Assembly (NCBI GenBank): GCA_021827405.1
Contig: JAKAVY010000015.1
Coordinates: 1 to 38,960, forward strand
Reading direction: 5' to 3'
DNA from: Thermoplasmata archaeon
GTDB lineage: Archaea > Thermoplasmatota > Thermoplasmata > Lutacidiplasmatales > UBA184
Length of the DNA stretch: 38,960 bases
How positions within the stretch are numbered: position 1 is the first letter of the stretch; each line of letters begins with the position of its first letter. Positions 1 through 7,369 of this stretch are shown one piece after another. The notes beneath the pieces were generated by a model. The model searched no databases. It was not told where the DNA came from and worked only from the letters and a program-made list of their open reading frames with translations. Both the position numbers and the translations under genes were made by a program.

Positions 1-37
1 GCCAAAGGGTTAGGAACCCCCCGCCGCTCCTCTGGAC

Positions 38-1189
38 ATGGAGCTTTCCCTCTCGTCCGAAGAACAAGCGCTGACAGCCTCCCTCCGGACCTTCGTTCAA
101 CGAGAGCTCAGCCCGGTGTGCGACCGTATGGACCGGGAGGACTACTGGCCCGACGCGCTGTTCCGCCGCTTGGGGGAATTGGGGTTCCTGGGGGTCACCA
201 TTCCCCCGGAGGTCGGCGGGGCCGGCTTGGATTACCGCGCACAGGCCCTCGTTCTCCTCGAAATCGCGCGCGCGAGCCCCGCCCTGGCCCTTTCGGTCGG
301 AGCCCACAGCAACCTTTGCCTGGACAACCTCTGTCGGAACGGTTCGGAGGAACAACGGGCCCGCTACGTCCCCCCCTTGGCCAGTGGGGCACGGATCGGG
401 GCGCTGGCCTTGACCGAACCGGGGTCGGGGTCGGACGCCACGTCCATCCGGACCCGGGCGGAGAGGAAGGGGCGCTCCTTCGTGCTCAACGGGTCGAAGC
501 AGTTCATCACCAATGGCCCGATCGCCGACGTCCTCATCGTGTATGCTCGGACCGATCCGTCCCGGGGAACCCATGGATTGAGCGCGTTCCTGGTGGAGAA
601 GGGGACCCCGGGCTTCGCCACGAACCGGAAGTTGGACAAGATGGGCATGAGGGGGTCGCCCACCGGGGAGCTCTCCTTCGTGAATGTGGAGGTGCCAGAA
701 GACAACCTACTGGGCAAGGAGAACGAGGGGGTCGCCGTGATGATGAGCGGGCTCAATGTCGAGCGGGCCATCCTCGCGGCGATACCGGTCGGGATTATGG
801 AGGCGTGCCTGGAACAGTCGGTGGCTTACGCCCGACAGCGCGAGCAGTTCGGGCAGAAGATCGGTTCCTTCCAGTTGATCCAGGAGAAGCTTGCGAACAT
901 GTACATGGACCTCGCGGCCTCACGCCTGCTCCTCTACGAGGCCCTCGACTCGGTCTCCCACGACAAGCGGTCGGGAAAGCCCTCCTCCGCTGCGCTGACC
1001 TTTGCCAGCGAGGCCTCGACCCGGGCCGCCCTTCAGGCCATCCAGATCCACGGGGGGTACGGGTACATGCGGGACCTCCCACTGGAGCGACTGGCCAGGG
1101 ACGCCAAGCTACTGGAGATCGGCGCTGGGACCTCGGAGATCCGGCGACTGATCATCGCGCGAGAGCTCCTGGGAGAGGGGTTCCGTTGA
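38..1189 (+). CDS. Acyl-CoA dehydrogenase, isovaleryl-CoA dehydrogenase-like
   Basis: FAD-dependent alpha,beta-dehydrogenation of an acyl-CoA, passing electrons to ETF. The 383-residue length is normal and the family blocks are complete: LTEPGSGSD at 125-133, ITNGP at 157-161, [10 protein letters not shown] at 198-207, [13 protein letters not shown] near 268-279 and [11 protein letters not shown] near 338-348. In most of the family the catalytic base is the Glu of the C-terminal YEGTSE-like motif; here that stretch reads IGAGTSE (361-367), without the Glu. A Glu is instead present in GLNVER (E242), the arrangement known for isovaleryl-CoA dehydrogenase. Leucine or branched-chain acyl-CoA breakdown is therefore the likely role (inference). 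ATG 38 is chosen; a weak AT-rich box (GGTTAGG, about 8-14) lies 27 nt upstream. The next gene follows after 46 nt without its own TATA box, so they may share a transcript. Confidence 0.9.
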   Translation: MELSLSSEEQALTASLRTFVQRELSPVCDRMDREDYWPDALFRRLGELGFLGVTIPPEVGGAGLDYRAQALVLLEIARASPALALSVGAHSNLCLDNLCRNGSEEQRARYVPPLASGARIGALALTEPGSGSDATSIRTRAERKGRSFVLNGSKQFITNGPIADVLIVYARTDPSRGTHGLSAFLVEKGTPGFATNRKLDKMGMRGSPTGELSFVNVEVPEDNLLGKENEGVAVMMSGLNVERAILAAIPVGIMEACLEQSVAYARQREQFGQKIGSFQLIQEKLANMYMDLAASRLLLYEALDSVSHDKRSGKPSSAALTFASEASTRAALQAIQIHGGYGYMRDLPLERLARDAKLLEIGAGTSEIRRLIIARELLGEGFR

Positions 1190-1235
1190 GCGGCGGGATC
1201 GCACAGGCGCCGTAGGGACGGGAAGGGTGAGGGGA

Positions 1236-2042
1236 ATGCGCTACCGCTACCCTTTCCCCGTCCTGCCGGCCGTTCTACTGGACCGCCCCAACCGCTTCCT
1301 GGTCCAGGTGCGTCTGGGGGAGGGTCGGATCGAACCGGCCCATCTACCGAACCCTGGCCGTCTCCAGGAACTGATCCATCCGGGGGTCCACTGCCATGTG
1401 GTCCGGGTACCCGCCCCTCTAGCCCGCCACCGGAAGACCACGCTCACCCTGATCAATGTCGAGCGGCCGGGAAGGCCCCCGGGCTGGGTCTCGGTGGACA
1501 CCCAGCTCGCGAGACCGGTGGTCGAGCGGGCATTGGCCGAAGGGCGAATCCCCCAATTGTCGCGCTGGGGCCGTTGGAAGAGCGAGGTGCGCTGGGGCCG
1601 CTGCCGGTTCGATCACGGCGTCCCCGGGGGCTCCGGGAGTCCTGCTCCCCAGGCCCTGCTGGAGGTGAAGAGCTCGAACCTGCGGGAAGGAAGGACCGCG
1701 CTCTTCCCGGATGCCCCCACCGCGCGGGGAGCCCATCATGCGGAAGTCCTCGGCCGGTTTGCCCGGCGAGGCGGGAAAGCCGCCGTCCTCTTCCTCGTCC
1801 AGCGCTCCGACGCTTCCGAGTTCCGGCCCTACGGGGCCATGGACCCGAGGTTCGCGCATTTCTTGGACCGGGCCAGGTCTTCGGGTGTCATCCTGCTGGC
1901 CTGGGACCTCCGCGTACTCCCGGACGGGATCGAATGGGGTAAGCCACTGCCGGTCCGACCCACCCAATGGGTCCCCGGGCGCGACCTGACGAAGGGGCTT
2001 AAGGACCCGACACCGGTTACCGGCGGTCGCCAGGCCCCATGA
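1236..2042 (+). CDS. sfsA: SfsA family protein (predicted DNA/RNA-binding nuclease-like)
   Basis: Matches the SfsA family over its whole 268 residues: an N-terminal OB-like part (RPNRFLVQVRL, HLPNPGRL) followed by a nuclease-like core with KSEVRWG, RFDHG, LLEVKSS and the signature FPDAPTARGAHH. The Asp and Glu-x-Lys of FD...EVK resemble a PD-(D/E)XK active site, as proposed for SfsA. The name (sugar fermentation stimulation) comes from E. coli; the real cellular role is not settled and is not evident here. ATG 1236 was chosen over the in-frame GTG at 1227 because GGAAGG at 1221-1226 then has a 9-nt spacing. The stop overlaps the next gene by 4 nt (ATGA), implying translational coupling. Confidence 0.88.
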   Translation: MRYRYPFPVLPAVLLDRPNRFLVQVRLGEGRIEPAHLPNPGRLQELIHPGVHCHVVRVPAPLARHRKTTLTLINVERPGRPPGWVSVDTQLARPVVERALAEGRIPQLSRWGRWKSEVRWGRCRFDHGVPGGSGSPAPQALLEVKSSNLREGRTALFPDAPTARGAHHAEVLGRFARRGGKAAVLFLVQRSDASEFRPYGAMDPRFAHFLDRARSSGVILLAWDLRVLPDGIEWGKPLPVRPTQWVPGRDLTKGLKDPTPVTGGRQAP

Positions 2043-2836
2043 CCGTCCAACGGATCCCGAGGTCCCATCCTCGCTACCGTAGCCTGCTGGTCCGGGCCGA
2101 CCTTGCCGAGAAGATGGCGGCGGGCCTGGTGGTCCCGGAAGGGCTCATGGCCCACGGCCGGGGCGAGGCCTTCGATTACCTCCTCGGGGAGAAGACCACC
2201 CCGGAGGCGGCCCGCGCCGAACGGGCCGCGGCCGCCCGGCTCCTTCTCGCCCGACGTCCGGCCCTTTCCGTGAACGGGAATGTGGCTGCCCTGGCGGCCC
2301 GGGAAGTGGCCGCTCTTTCCAAGGACCTCCCCAGGCTGACCGTGGAGGTGAACCTCTTCCACCGCACACCGGAGCGGGCCCGGAGGGTGGCCGATACGCT
2401 CCGACGGGCCGGGGTTCGCCGGGTCCTCGGAGAGCGCCCGACCGCGCGCCTCCGGGGGCTCGCCTCGGACCGGGCCTGGGTCGACGCCCAGGGGATCCTC
2501 CGTGCCGACGTGGTGGTGGTCCCGCTGGAGGACGGGGACCGGGCGGAAGCGCTGGTCCGGGCAGGAAAGTTCGTGATCGCCATAGACCTCAACCCCCTCT
2601 CCCGCACCTCCCGACGGGCCCAACTGCCCATCGTGGACGAACTGACCCGGGCCCTCCACAACCTGGGCCGAGGGGTCCGGCACATGCGTGATTGGCCGCG
2701 CCCCCAGATCCTCGCGGTGGCGCATTCCGTCCAGGCCCCCGAGCTCCTGGGAGGCTATCTCAGGAGGATCCGGGTACGGTTGGACCGACTGGCGGCGCCG
2801 CCGTCGCAGCCCGGACCGCCGCGGCGTGGGGACTGA
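2039..2836 (+). CDS. 4-phosphopantoate--beta-alanine ligase (archaeal phosphopantothenate synthetase)
   Basis: Archaeal enzyme that joins 4-phosphopantoate with beta-alanine using ATP to give 4'-phosphopantothenate, replacing bacterial PanC/PanK order in CoA synthesis. The 265-residue protein has the family (DUF137) landmarks: the N-terminal IPRSHPRYRSLL, GLMAHGRGEAFDYLLGE (residues ~34-51), SVNGNVAAL (~78-86), VEVNLFHRT (~102-110) and the C-terminal AIDLNPLSRTSR and PIVDELTRA blocks. The start overlaps the sfsA stop (ATGA). The last 77 nt overlap tail-to-tail with the GAF gene on the other strand; the overlapping C-terminal stretch is Arg/Pro-rich and looks unconserved. Confidence 0.93.
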   Translation: MTVQRIPRSHPRYRSLLVRADLAEKMAAGLVVPEGLMAHGRGEAFDYLLGEKTTPEAARAERAAAARLLLARRPALSVNGNVAALAAREVAALSKDLPRLTVEVNLFHRTPERARRVADTLRRAGVRRVLGERPTARLRGLASDRAWVDAQGILRADVVVVPLEDGDRAEALVRAGKFVIAIDLNPLSRTSRRAQLPIVDELTRALHNLGRGVRHMRDWPRPQILAVAHSVQAPELLGGYLRRIRVRLDRLAAPPSQPGPPRRGD

Positions 2837-3281
2837 CCAAGGCCGCCACTCGGTCCAGGAACGCCTCGTCCGAGGCGTCGTACGGGTCCACCTGGTCTCC
2901 GTCGATGTCGATCTCCCCCAGCACCTCCTCCCCTCTGAGGATGGGGACCACGATCTCGCTCCGGGTCTCGAGGAAGCAGGCCAGATAGTCCGCCGAGGCC
3001 CGGACGTCGGGGACGTTCACCGTGCGACCGTCCCGGGCGGCGCGTCCGCAGACCCCCCGCCCCAAGGGGATCCGGACATGCTCGGTGGCACCCTTCCCGT
3101 CCCAGGCGGTCAGAACGAGCTCCTCCCCCCGGAGAAGATAGATCCCGACCCAGTTGTAATGGGGGAAGCGATCCCGCAAGAGACGGCAGACCCGGTAGAG
3201 CGCGTCGGCGGTGCCCCCGGGCTCGAGAAGACCGCGGATCTCCTTCAGGGCCCGCTCCGAACCCCGCTGGCTCACGCTCAT
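2760..3281 (-). CDS. GAF-domain protein, free methionine-(R)-sulfoxide reductase-like
   Basis: Single GAF domain filling 173 residues. It carries the pattern typical of fRMsr (MsrC/YebR) proteins: YNWVGIYLL (42-50), IPLGRGVCG (71-79) and a second Cys in YLACF followed by SEIVVPI (to 114), then GEIDIDGD (122-129). C78 and C102 correspond to two of the redox cysteines known in that family, so reduction of free Met-R-sulfoxide is likely (inference); a generic ligand-binding GAF protein is the alternative. ATG 3281 has a good Shine-Dalgarno (AAGGAG, 7-nt spacing). No TATA box separates it from the tRNA-Ser gene 60 nt upstream, so the two may be co-transcribed. The 3' end overlaps the convergent CoA-synthesis gene by 77 nt. 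Confidence 0.85.
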   Translation of the reverse strand: MSVSQRGSERALKEIRGLLEPGGTADALYRVCRLLRDRFPHYNWVGIYLLRGEELVLTAWDGKGATEHVRIPLGRGVCGRAARDGRTVNVPDVRASADYLACFLETRSEIVVPILRGEEVLGEIDIDGDQVDPYDASDEAFLDRVAALVSPHAAAVRAATAAPPVGPTVPGSS

Positions 3282-3341
3282 GGTCGGACTCCTTCCTCTA
3301 GCCGCATCCTTCCGTTCGGCACCGGAGGGTGGCGGGGGGAG

Positions 3342-3457
3342 CGCCGAGGGGGAGAGTTTCCACCGGTGGGGTGCGCCCCGCCGGTCTTTGAACTCCCGCG
3401 GTGGAGACCACCACGAGCTTTCCAGACTCGCGCCGTACCGGACTGAGCCACCTCGGC
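3342..3457 (-). tRNA. tRNA-Ser(GGA) interrupted by a T-loop intron
   Basis: Read on the minus strand, the gene folds as a class II tRNA. The acceptor strand GCCGAGG (3457-3451) pairs perfectly with CCTCGGC (3349-3343), with discriminator G at 3342. The D-arm contains GGCTCAG and GGTACGGC. The anticodon stem CGAGT/GCTCG encloses loop CTGGAAA, giving anticodon GGA (Ser). A long variable arm GGTGG-TCT-CCACC follows, as expected for tRNA-Ser. T-stem strands GGGAG (3397-3393) and CTCCC (3354-3350) pair perfectly only if 31 nt are removed from the T-loop; the mature loop is then the standard TTCAAAT and the tRNA is 85 nt. CCA is not encoded. Confidence 0.9.
3356..3386 (-). other. tRNA intron (position 59/60), bulge-helix-bulge
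   Basis: Thirty-one nucleotides between TTCAAA and T of the T-loop. The precursor folds as an archaeal splicing motif: outer helix GGGAG/CTCCC, central helix TTCA/GGAA (last pair mismatched), two 3-nt bulges on opposite strands (AAG and ACT), then an inner hairpin ACCGG-C-GGGG-CGCA-CCCC-A-CCGGT. Cutting each bulge after its second nucleotide, as the tRNA endonuclease does, yields exactly the canonical T-loop. The placement is unusual because most archaeal tRNA introns sit at 37/38. Confidence 0.85.
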
Positions 3458-3840
3458 ACGCCCGGGCGCCCCAGCGAGGCCATCGAGATAATCCTAGCGG
3501 ATGTCCGAGCCGCCTGGCCCCGCCCCAGGAACCCGGCTCCGTCGCGGGGAATGCCTTTTTCCAGGCGCGAGGCCGAGGTCAACGCCGGTCTCTTGGCGTG
3601 GTCACCCGGGGTGACGAGCCCTTGTGCGTCTGCCCCAATACCCCCTTCCCCCTCGGTCACCACGATGCGGAGGCTAGGGGGCCCTGAGAGGGGAAGACGC
3701 CCTCTACGGGCGGATCGTCGCTTCCGCCGGGCCCCCTCGTGCGAGCGGGAATGTCCCGGACGATGACCTCCCGGCCCGCTCCCGCCGGCCTCGGCTCCCT
3801 CCCGATCGACGGCCGCTTCGGTTTCCGACCGGCAAAACCC
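3458..3840. other. Intergenic region without recognised gene
   Basis: About 380 nt between the tRNA-Ser gene (leftward) and the first ABC exporter (rightward). It contains the presumed promoters at both ends. Short reading frames exist on both strands but are Arg/Pro/Gly-rich without family resemblance, so I regard them as chance. No tRNA, CRISPR or clear repeat was seen. Confidence 0.5.
3485..3494 (-). promoter_or_regulatory. Candidate TATA box of tRNA-Ser
   Basis: Minus-strand GGATTATCTC is the only AT-rich run upstream of the tRNA and is centred about 32 nt before its first base. It probably drives the tRNA and possibly the GAF gene behind it. Confidence 0.4.
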
Positions 3841-3849
3841 CCTTATAGG
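3841..3849 (+). promoter_or_regulatory. TATA box of ABC exporter operon
   Basis: CCTTATAGG stands out in a GC-rich background, about 31 nt before the ATG at 3876. That spacing implies a leader of only a few nucleotides, so a near-leaderless mRNA. Confidence 0.65.
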
Positions 3850-3875
3850 CAGGGGCCCCGAAGGGAGCGACCCCC

Positions 3876-4877
3876 ATGAGCGGCAGCCCTCTCCTCTCCA
3901 CCCCCCGTGGACCCGCCGCGGGGACGGCCGTCCTTGAGGTCAAGCACCCCCACCACTCCTACGACGGGAAACGGGAGGCCCTCCGGGGGGTCAGTTTCAC
4001 CATCCGACGGGGGGAGGTCTTTGGGCTCCTTGGGAAGAACGGGGCCGGGAAGTCCACCCTCATCAAGGTCATGACCACCCTGCTGAGGCCTACCCAGGGC
4101 TCGCTGCGCGTCCTGGGAATGGACCCGGCACGGGATGGGCAGCGGATCCGACAGCGTATCGGAGTGGTCCAGCAGGGTGAGTCCTTCGATTTCACCTCGG
4201 TCCAGGGGAACCTGGACATCTACGGGATCCTCTGGGGGATCCCCGGGGAGGAAAGGGCGCGCCGCAGGGACGCCCTGATCCAGCGTTTCGGGCTAGAGGA
4301 CCTACGGAAGCGGCGCTCCTTCGACCTCTCGGGCGGGCAGAAACGGCGGGTCCAGGTCGCCCGGGAGTTCATGCACGACATGGACATCCTCTTCCTGGAC
4401 GAGCCCACCGTGGGCCTGGACGTGATCATGCGCCGGTCCCTGCTCGACTCGATCCGGAGCGAGGTCGCCCAGGGCCTCACGGTGGTCTTCACCACGCACA
4501 ACCTCGAGGAGGCGGACTACCTGTGCGACCGGATCGCGGTCATCGATGACGGAAGGATCCTCGTCTTGGACACCCTGGAGAACCTCAAGCGTCTCTATGG
4601 AGGCAAACGGACCATCGAGCTGACCCTGGGGGAGGGGGACGCTCCCGGCTACTTCCGGGCCCTTCAGGAGAGGCTCGCTCCCACGGATGTCCTTACCGTG
4701 AAGGACCGGTCCGGGATCCTCCTCACCCAAGAGCCGAAACAGGCCTTGTCCGCCCTCGTGGAGCTGGGCCAGACGAGGGCCATCCAGTTCGAGTGGCTCA
4801 ACATCCGGAAGAACACGCTCGAGGATGTCTTCCTCAACTCGGTGGAGCCAGGGGGGGAGAACCATGCCGATCCCTAA
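3876..4877 (+). CDS. ABC-2 type exporter, ATP-binding subunit (drug/NodI family)
   Basis: Cytoplasmic ATPase (333 aa) of an ABC exporter. All nucleotide-binding motifs are present: Walker A GKNGAGKST (53-61), Q-loop VVQQ (97-100), signature LSGGQ (151-155), Walker B ILFLDEP (171-177), D-loop GLD and switch His in TTHNLEEAD (H208). The C-terminal ~110 residues are the variable domain typical of daunorubicin-resistance/NodI-type ATPases. It overlaps the permease gene by 14 nt, so the two form one operon and presumably one transporter. Substrate cannot be read from the sequence. A TATA box at 3841-3849 supports the ATG at 3876. Confidence 0.9.
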   Translation: MSGSPLLSTPRGPAAGTAVLEVKHPHHSYDGKREALRGVSFTIRRGEVFGLLGKNGAGKSTLIKVMTTLLRPTQGSLRVLGMDPARDGQRIRQRIGVVQQGESFDFTSVQGNLDIYGILWGIPGEERARRRDALIQRFGLEDLRKRRSFDLSGGQKRRVQVAREFMHDMDILFLDEPTVGLDVIMRRSLLDSIRSEVAQGLTVVFTTHNLEEADYLCDRIAVIDDGRILVLDTLENLKRLYGGKRTIELTLGEGDAPGYFRALQERLAPTDVLTVKDRSGILLTQEPKQALSALVELGQTRAIQFEWLNIRKNTLEDVFLNSVEPGGENHADP

Positions 4878-5631
4878 CCTCCTCCGGCTCATCTACCGCA
4901 ACACCCGGGTGAACACCGACCCCGGGAGCCTCGTCATCCTCCTGGGCCTCCCGGCCCTCTACCTCGTCTTCTTCGGCTTCGGCTTCCAGTCCCTGGCCGG
5001 CGCCGCGGGAGGAGGGAAGGGCTACCTCGCCTACCTGACCCCGGGCATCATGGCCTTCCAGGCGGTCATGGCCGGCACCGTCGGCGGCAGCATGCTCTGG
5101 GCCGACCGACGCTACGGGATGCTCGCCCAGCTCCTGGTGGGTCCCTTCACCCGGCTCCAATACCTCTTGGGCATCATGTTCACCTCCGTCCTCTTCGGGC
5201 TCGGCGGGGCCGCGGTGATGCTGGCCCTGGCTTCCCTCTTGGTCGGCACCGGGACCGTGACCGCCCTCGGCGTGGGCGTGATGCTCGGGACCATCACCCT
5301 GGGCTCGATCTTCTTCGGTTCCCTCATGCTCTTGGTCTCGGCCCTGGTGAAGTCCAACAACGCCTACAACAGCATCCAGATCCTGGTCATCTTCGTGGTC
5401 AACTTCGCCAGCACGGTCTTCTATCCGCTGAGCAGCGGCCTTCCCCTGGCCATCAAGGTGCTCTTCGATCTCAACCCGCTCACGTACGTGGCGGACGCCG
5501 TCCGCGGGGCGTACTTCTCCCAACTCACCCCGACCGAGGGCTGGCAACTCCTGGTCCTGGCCGTGGAGACCGTGGTGGTGCTCTACTTGGCCATCCGGGC
5601 CTACATGCGCTCCGATGTGAGCATGGAGTGA
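4864..5631 (+). CDS. ABC-2 type exporter, membrane subunit
   Basis: Integral membrane partner of the preceding ATPase (255 aa). About six hydrophobic segments are visible, for example around residues 22-41, 58-77, 98-123, 136-160, 170-188 and 230-249. The conserved ABC2_membrane ending NPLTYVADAVRGAYF precedes the last helix. ATG 4864 was chosen because GGGGGAG lies just upstream and the sequence from there (MPIPNLLRLIYRNTRV) is the usual start of such permeases. A longer frame begins at 4825 but only reads through the ATPase gene. A hairpin follows at 5697-5727. Confidence 0.88.
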   Translation: MPIPNLLRLIYRNTRVNTDPGSLVILLGLPALYLVFFGFGFQSLAGAAGGGKGYLAYLTPGIMAFQAVMAGTVGGSMLWADRRYGMLAQLLVGPFTRLQYLLGIMFTSVLFGLGGAAVMLALASLLVGTGTVTALGVGVMLGTITLGSIFFGSLMLLVSALVKSNNAYNSIQILVIFVVNFASTVFYPLSSGLPLAIKVLFDLNPLTYVADAVRGAYFSQLTPTEGWQLLVLAVETVVVLYLAIRAYMRSDVSME

Positions 5632-5696
5632 GGCCCCTCGGCCCATTTCCACGGCGCCGTCCGCACCCGCACACGAAGGGTGCCTCGGGTGTCTCC

Positions 5697-5727
5697 GGAC
5701 CGGGAGCCTTCGCCGGAGCTCCGGTCC
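5697..5727 (+). terminator. Hairpin after the exporter operon
   Basis: GGACCGGGAGC and GCTCCGGTCC can pair with one bulged base around a 10-nt loop. It lies 66 nt after the permease stop. Archaeal termination depends mainly on U-tracts, which are absent, so this is only a candidate 3'-end structure. Confidence 0.3.
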
Positions 5728-5769
5728 CCGGGGCGGACCCCTCCTAACCGGGGACCCTCGGGCGGCCCG

Positions 5770-6006
5770 TCAGAACAAGGGGGCGGTGTGCCCGCAGCGA
5801 GGACACACCGAGTGGGGCTCGAGGTCCGTCCACAGCCCGCACTCCGGGCACGGGCCCATCTCGCTGCCGAGCGGGACCGTGCAATCGAAGCACCTCCCTC
5901 GGCGCTGATCCTCCGGGAGGACGACCATCTCCTTCCCGCAGCTGACGCAATGCTGGAACTTCTCCTCCGCCGAGGAGAAACCCCGTGCGTCAACTCCCAG
6001 AAGCAT
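5770..6006 (-). CDS. Small double zinc-ribbon protein
   Basis: A 78-residue protein with four CxxC pairs: C20/C23, C39/C42, C53/C56 and C68/C71, the spacing of two tandem zinc ribbons. The rest is short and charged with no membrane segment, so a small cytoplasmic zinc protein, perhaps binding nucleic acid or acting as an adaptor (inference). I do not recognise the family. A TATA-like box (minus strand CTTTATC, 6035-6044) sits about 34 nt before the ATG. It is isolated between two ABC exporter operons. Confidence 0.75.
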   Translation of the reverse strand: MLLGVDARGFSSAEEKFQHCVSCGKEMVVLPEDQRRGRCFDCTVPLGSEMGPCPECGLWTDLEPHSVCPRCGHTAPLF

Positions 6007-6034
6007 GGCGAAGCGGCCGACTAGGGAGCCGACA

Positions 6035-6044
6035 GATAAAGCTT
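6035..6044 (-). promoter_or_regulatory. TATA box of the zinc-ribbon gene
   Basis: Minus-strand GCTTTATCTG, centred about 34 nt from the ATG at 6006 and the only such AT-rich run nearby. Confidence 0.55.
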
Positions 6045-6615
6045 GGGAAACGGTTTGGGCCCTCTCCGTCCTATCGGAGCCTTCTCGTGAAAGACGGCCC
6101 CTTCCCAGGCCCGTCCGACGCGCTCGCCCGAGCCCTTCTCCCGTGCGAGAAGACCAGGGCGTGCGGGAAGCCGGTGGAGGGCAACCTCTGCGGGGTCTGG
6201 GGCCCCGGATCGGCGCTCTGGAGCCCGCTCGCGGACCAATCCGATCGGAGGAACAACGCTCCGGATGATTCTACCGACGAAGTGCCTCAACGCACTCTCC
6301 CGGACTGCGAGATCCGCGGGAACGCCCCTCATCCATGACGATTTCCTGCGCGGGCTCCGCGCGGCATGGCTTCCACGGGGTCGGTCCTCCCCCGGGAGCT
6401 CCTTCGCGACCCTCTCTAGGGTTTCCCTCTGGGCGAAAGGCCCCTCGACGGAACCCCCCGCTCGTGGCGGTCTCCCCCGCGGTACCGACCGGGCGTGGGC
6501 CCCGGAGAATGGGCCACTGAGGGACGGGACCCGTGGGGCGCCTTACGCCCGCCCCGGCGGGTGCCCGCGGGACTCCTGGCCTTCCGTGCCGTAGCGTGCC
6601 TTGCGAGCCCGCTCC
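6045..6615. other. Long intergenic region without recognised gene
   Basis: About 570 nt between the zinc-ribbon promoter and the 3' end of the leftward exporter permease. Reading frames on both strands are Arg/Pro-rich and show no family resemblance or start signals. I looked for tRNA arms, SRP RNA and RNase P RNA signatures and saw none. GC-rich inverted repeats, such as CCCGC...GCGGG near 6548-6561, may help end the permease transcript. Confidence 0.45.
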
Positions 6616-7368
6616 CTAGCGCTCCCGCCACTGCGCCTTCGTCCACGCCAGGAGGAAGAGGATCGCGGCGGTGGCCACCAGCACCAGGCCGTCCTCCACC
6701 CCCTGGGCGAGCGTGAGGGGGCTGGGCGAGATGCCCAGGGCCCCCTGGACGAGGTTCGCCGCCCAGGTCGTCGGGAAGATGTAGGCCACCGGTCGCAAGA
6801 AGGCGGGCCACCGGGTTATCGGGTAGTAGACCGGCGGGACCACCGTCAGGGCGAGCGAGATGATGGGGCTCACCGCGAACGTCTCGCGGACGTCCGCGAG
6901 ATAGGTCGCGAGGGTGAATCCCAGTGCGCTCGCGAAGACCCAGAGGAGGACCAGGGTCACCACCACGGCCACGCCCCCCAGGAACACGTAGTGGCCGAAG
7001 AGCACGGACAAGATGGCGAAGACGGTCATTCCCGGGATCGCATAGACGAACTCGCTCAGGGCCATCCCGGTGACGTAGATCCCCGCTCCCATGGGAGAGG
7101 CCACGACCATGTCCTGCAGCTTCAGGTCCTGCTTGTAGTGGGTCATGTCGGTCTGCAGCGAGGTCCCGATGGAGAGGATGGTGAGGATCATCCCCCCGGC
7201 CACCCCGAAGGGAATGGCCGAGGGGCCTCCCACGATGGCGATGAAGAAGAGGAACGAGAAGGGGCTCGTCAGGGTGTTGACCAGGTAGAGCGGCTGCCGC
7301 TTCATCGGCACGAACCCGTTCATGGCCACCAGGGACCAGATCTGACGGGCCCGCGAGGTCCGGTCCAC
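6616..7368 (-). CDS. ABC-2 type exporter, membrane subunit (second system)
   Basis: A 250-residue polytopic membrane protein with about six hydrophobic segments: residues ~29-46, 55-72, 101-123, 128-152, 163-182 and 224-242. It has the ABC2_membrane ending FPTTWAANLVQGALG. The GTG start at 7368 lies one base after the ATPase stop and is preceded by GGAGGAG inside the ATPase C-terminus, so translation is coupled. It pairs with the ATPase upstream; substrate unknown. Sequence similarity to the first exporter's permease is not obvious, so the two systems look independent rather than a recent duplication. Confidence 0.85.
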   Translation of the reverse strand: MDRTSRARQIWSLVAMNGFVPMKRQPLYLVNTLTSPFSFLFFIAIVGGPSAIPFGVAGGMILTILSIGTSLQTDMTHYKQDLKLQDMVVASPMGAGIYVTGMALSEFVYAIPGMTVFAILSVLFGHYVFLGGVAVVVTLVLLWVFASALGFTLATYLADVRETFAVSPIISLALTVVPPVYYPITRWPAFLRPVAYIFPTTWAANLVQGALGISPSPLTLAQGVEDGLVLVATAAILFLLAWTKAQWRER

Positions 7369-7369
7369 C

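Noticed and set aside
5632-5769. Short coding frames between the exporter permease and the zinc-ribbon gene
   Set aside because: They are complements of the zinc-ribbon gene or random Pro/Arg-rich frames.
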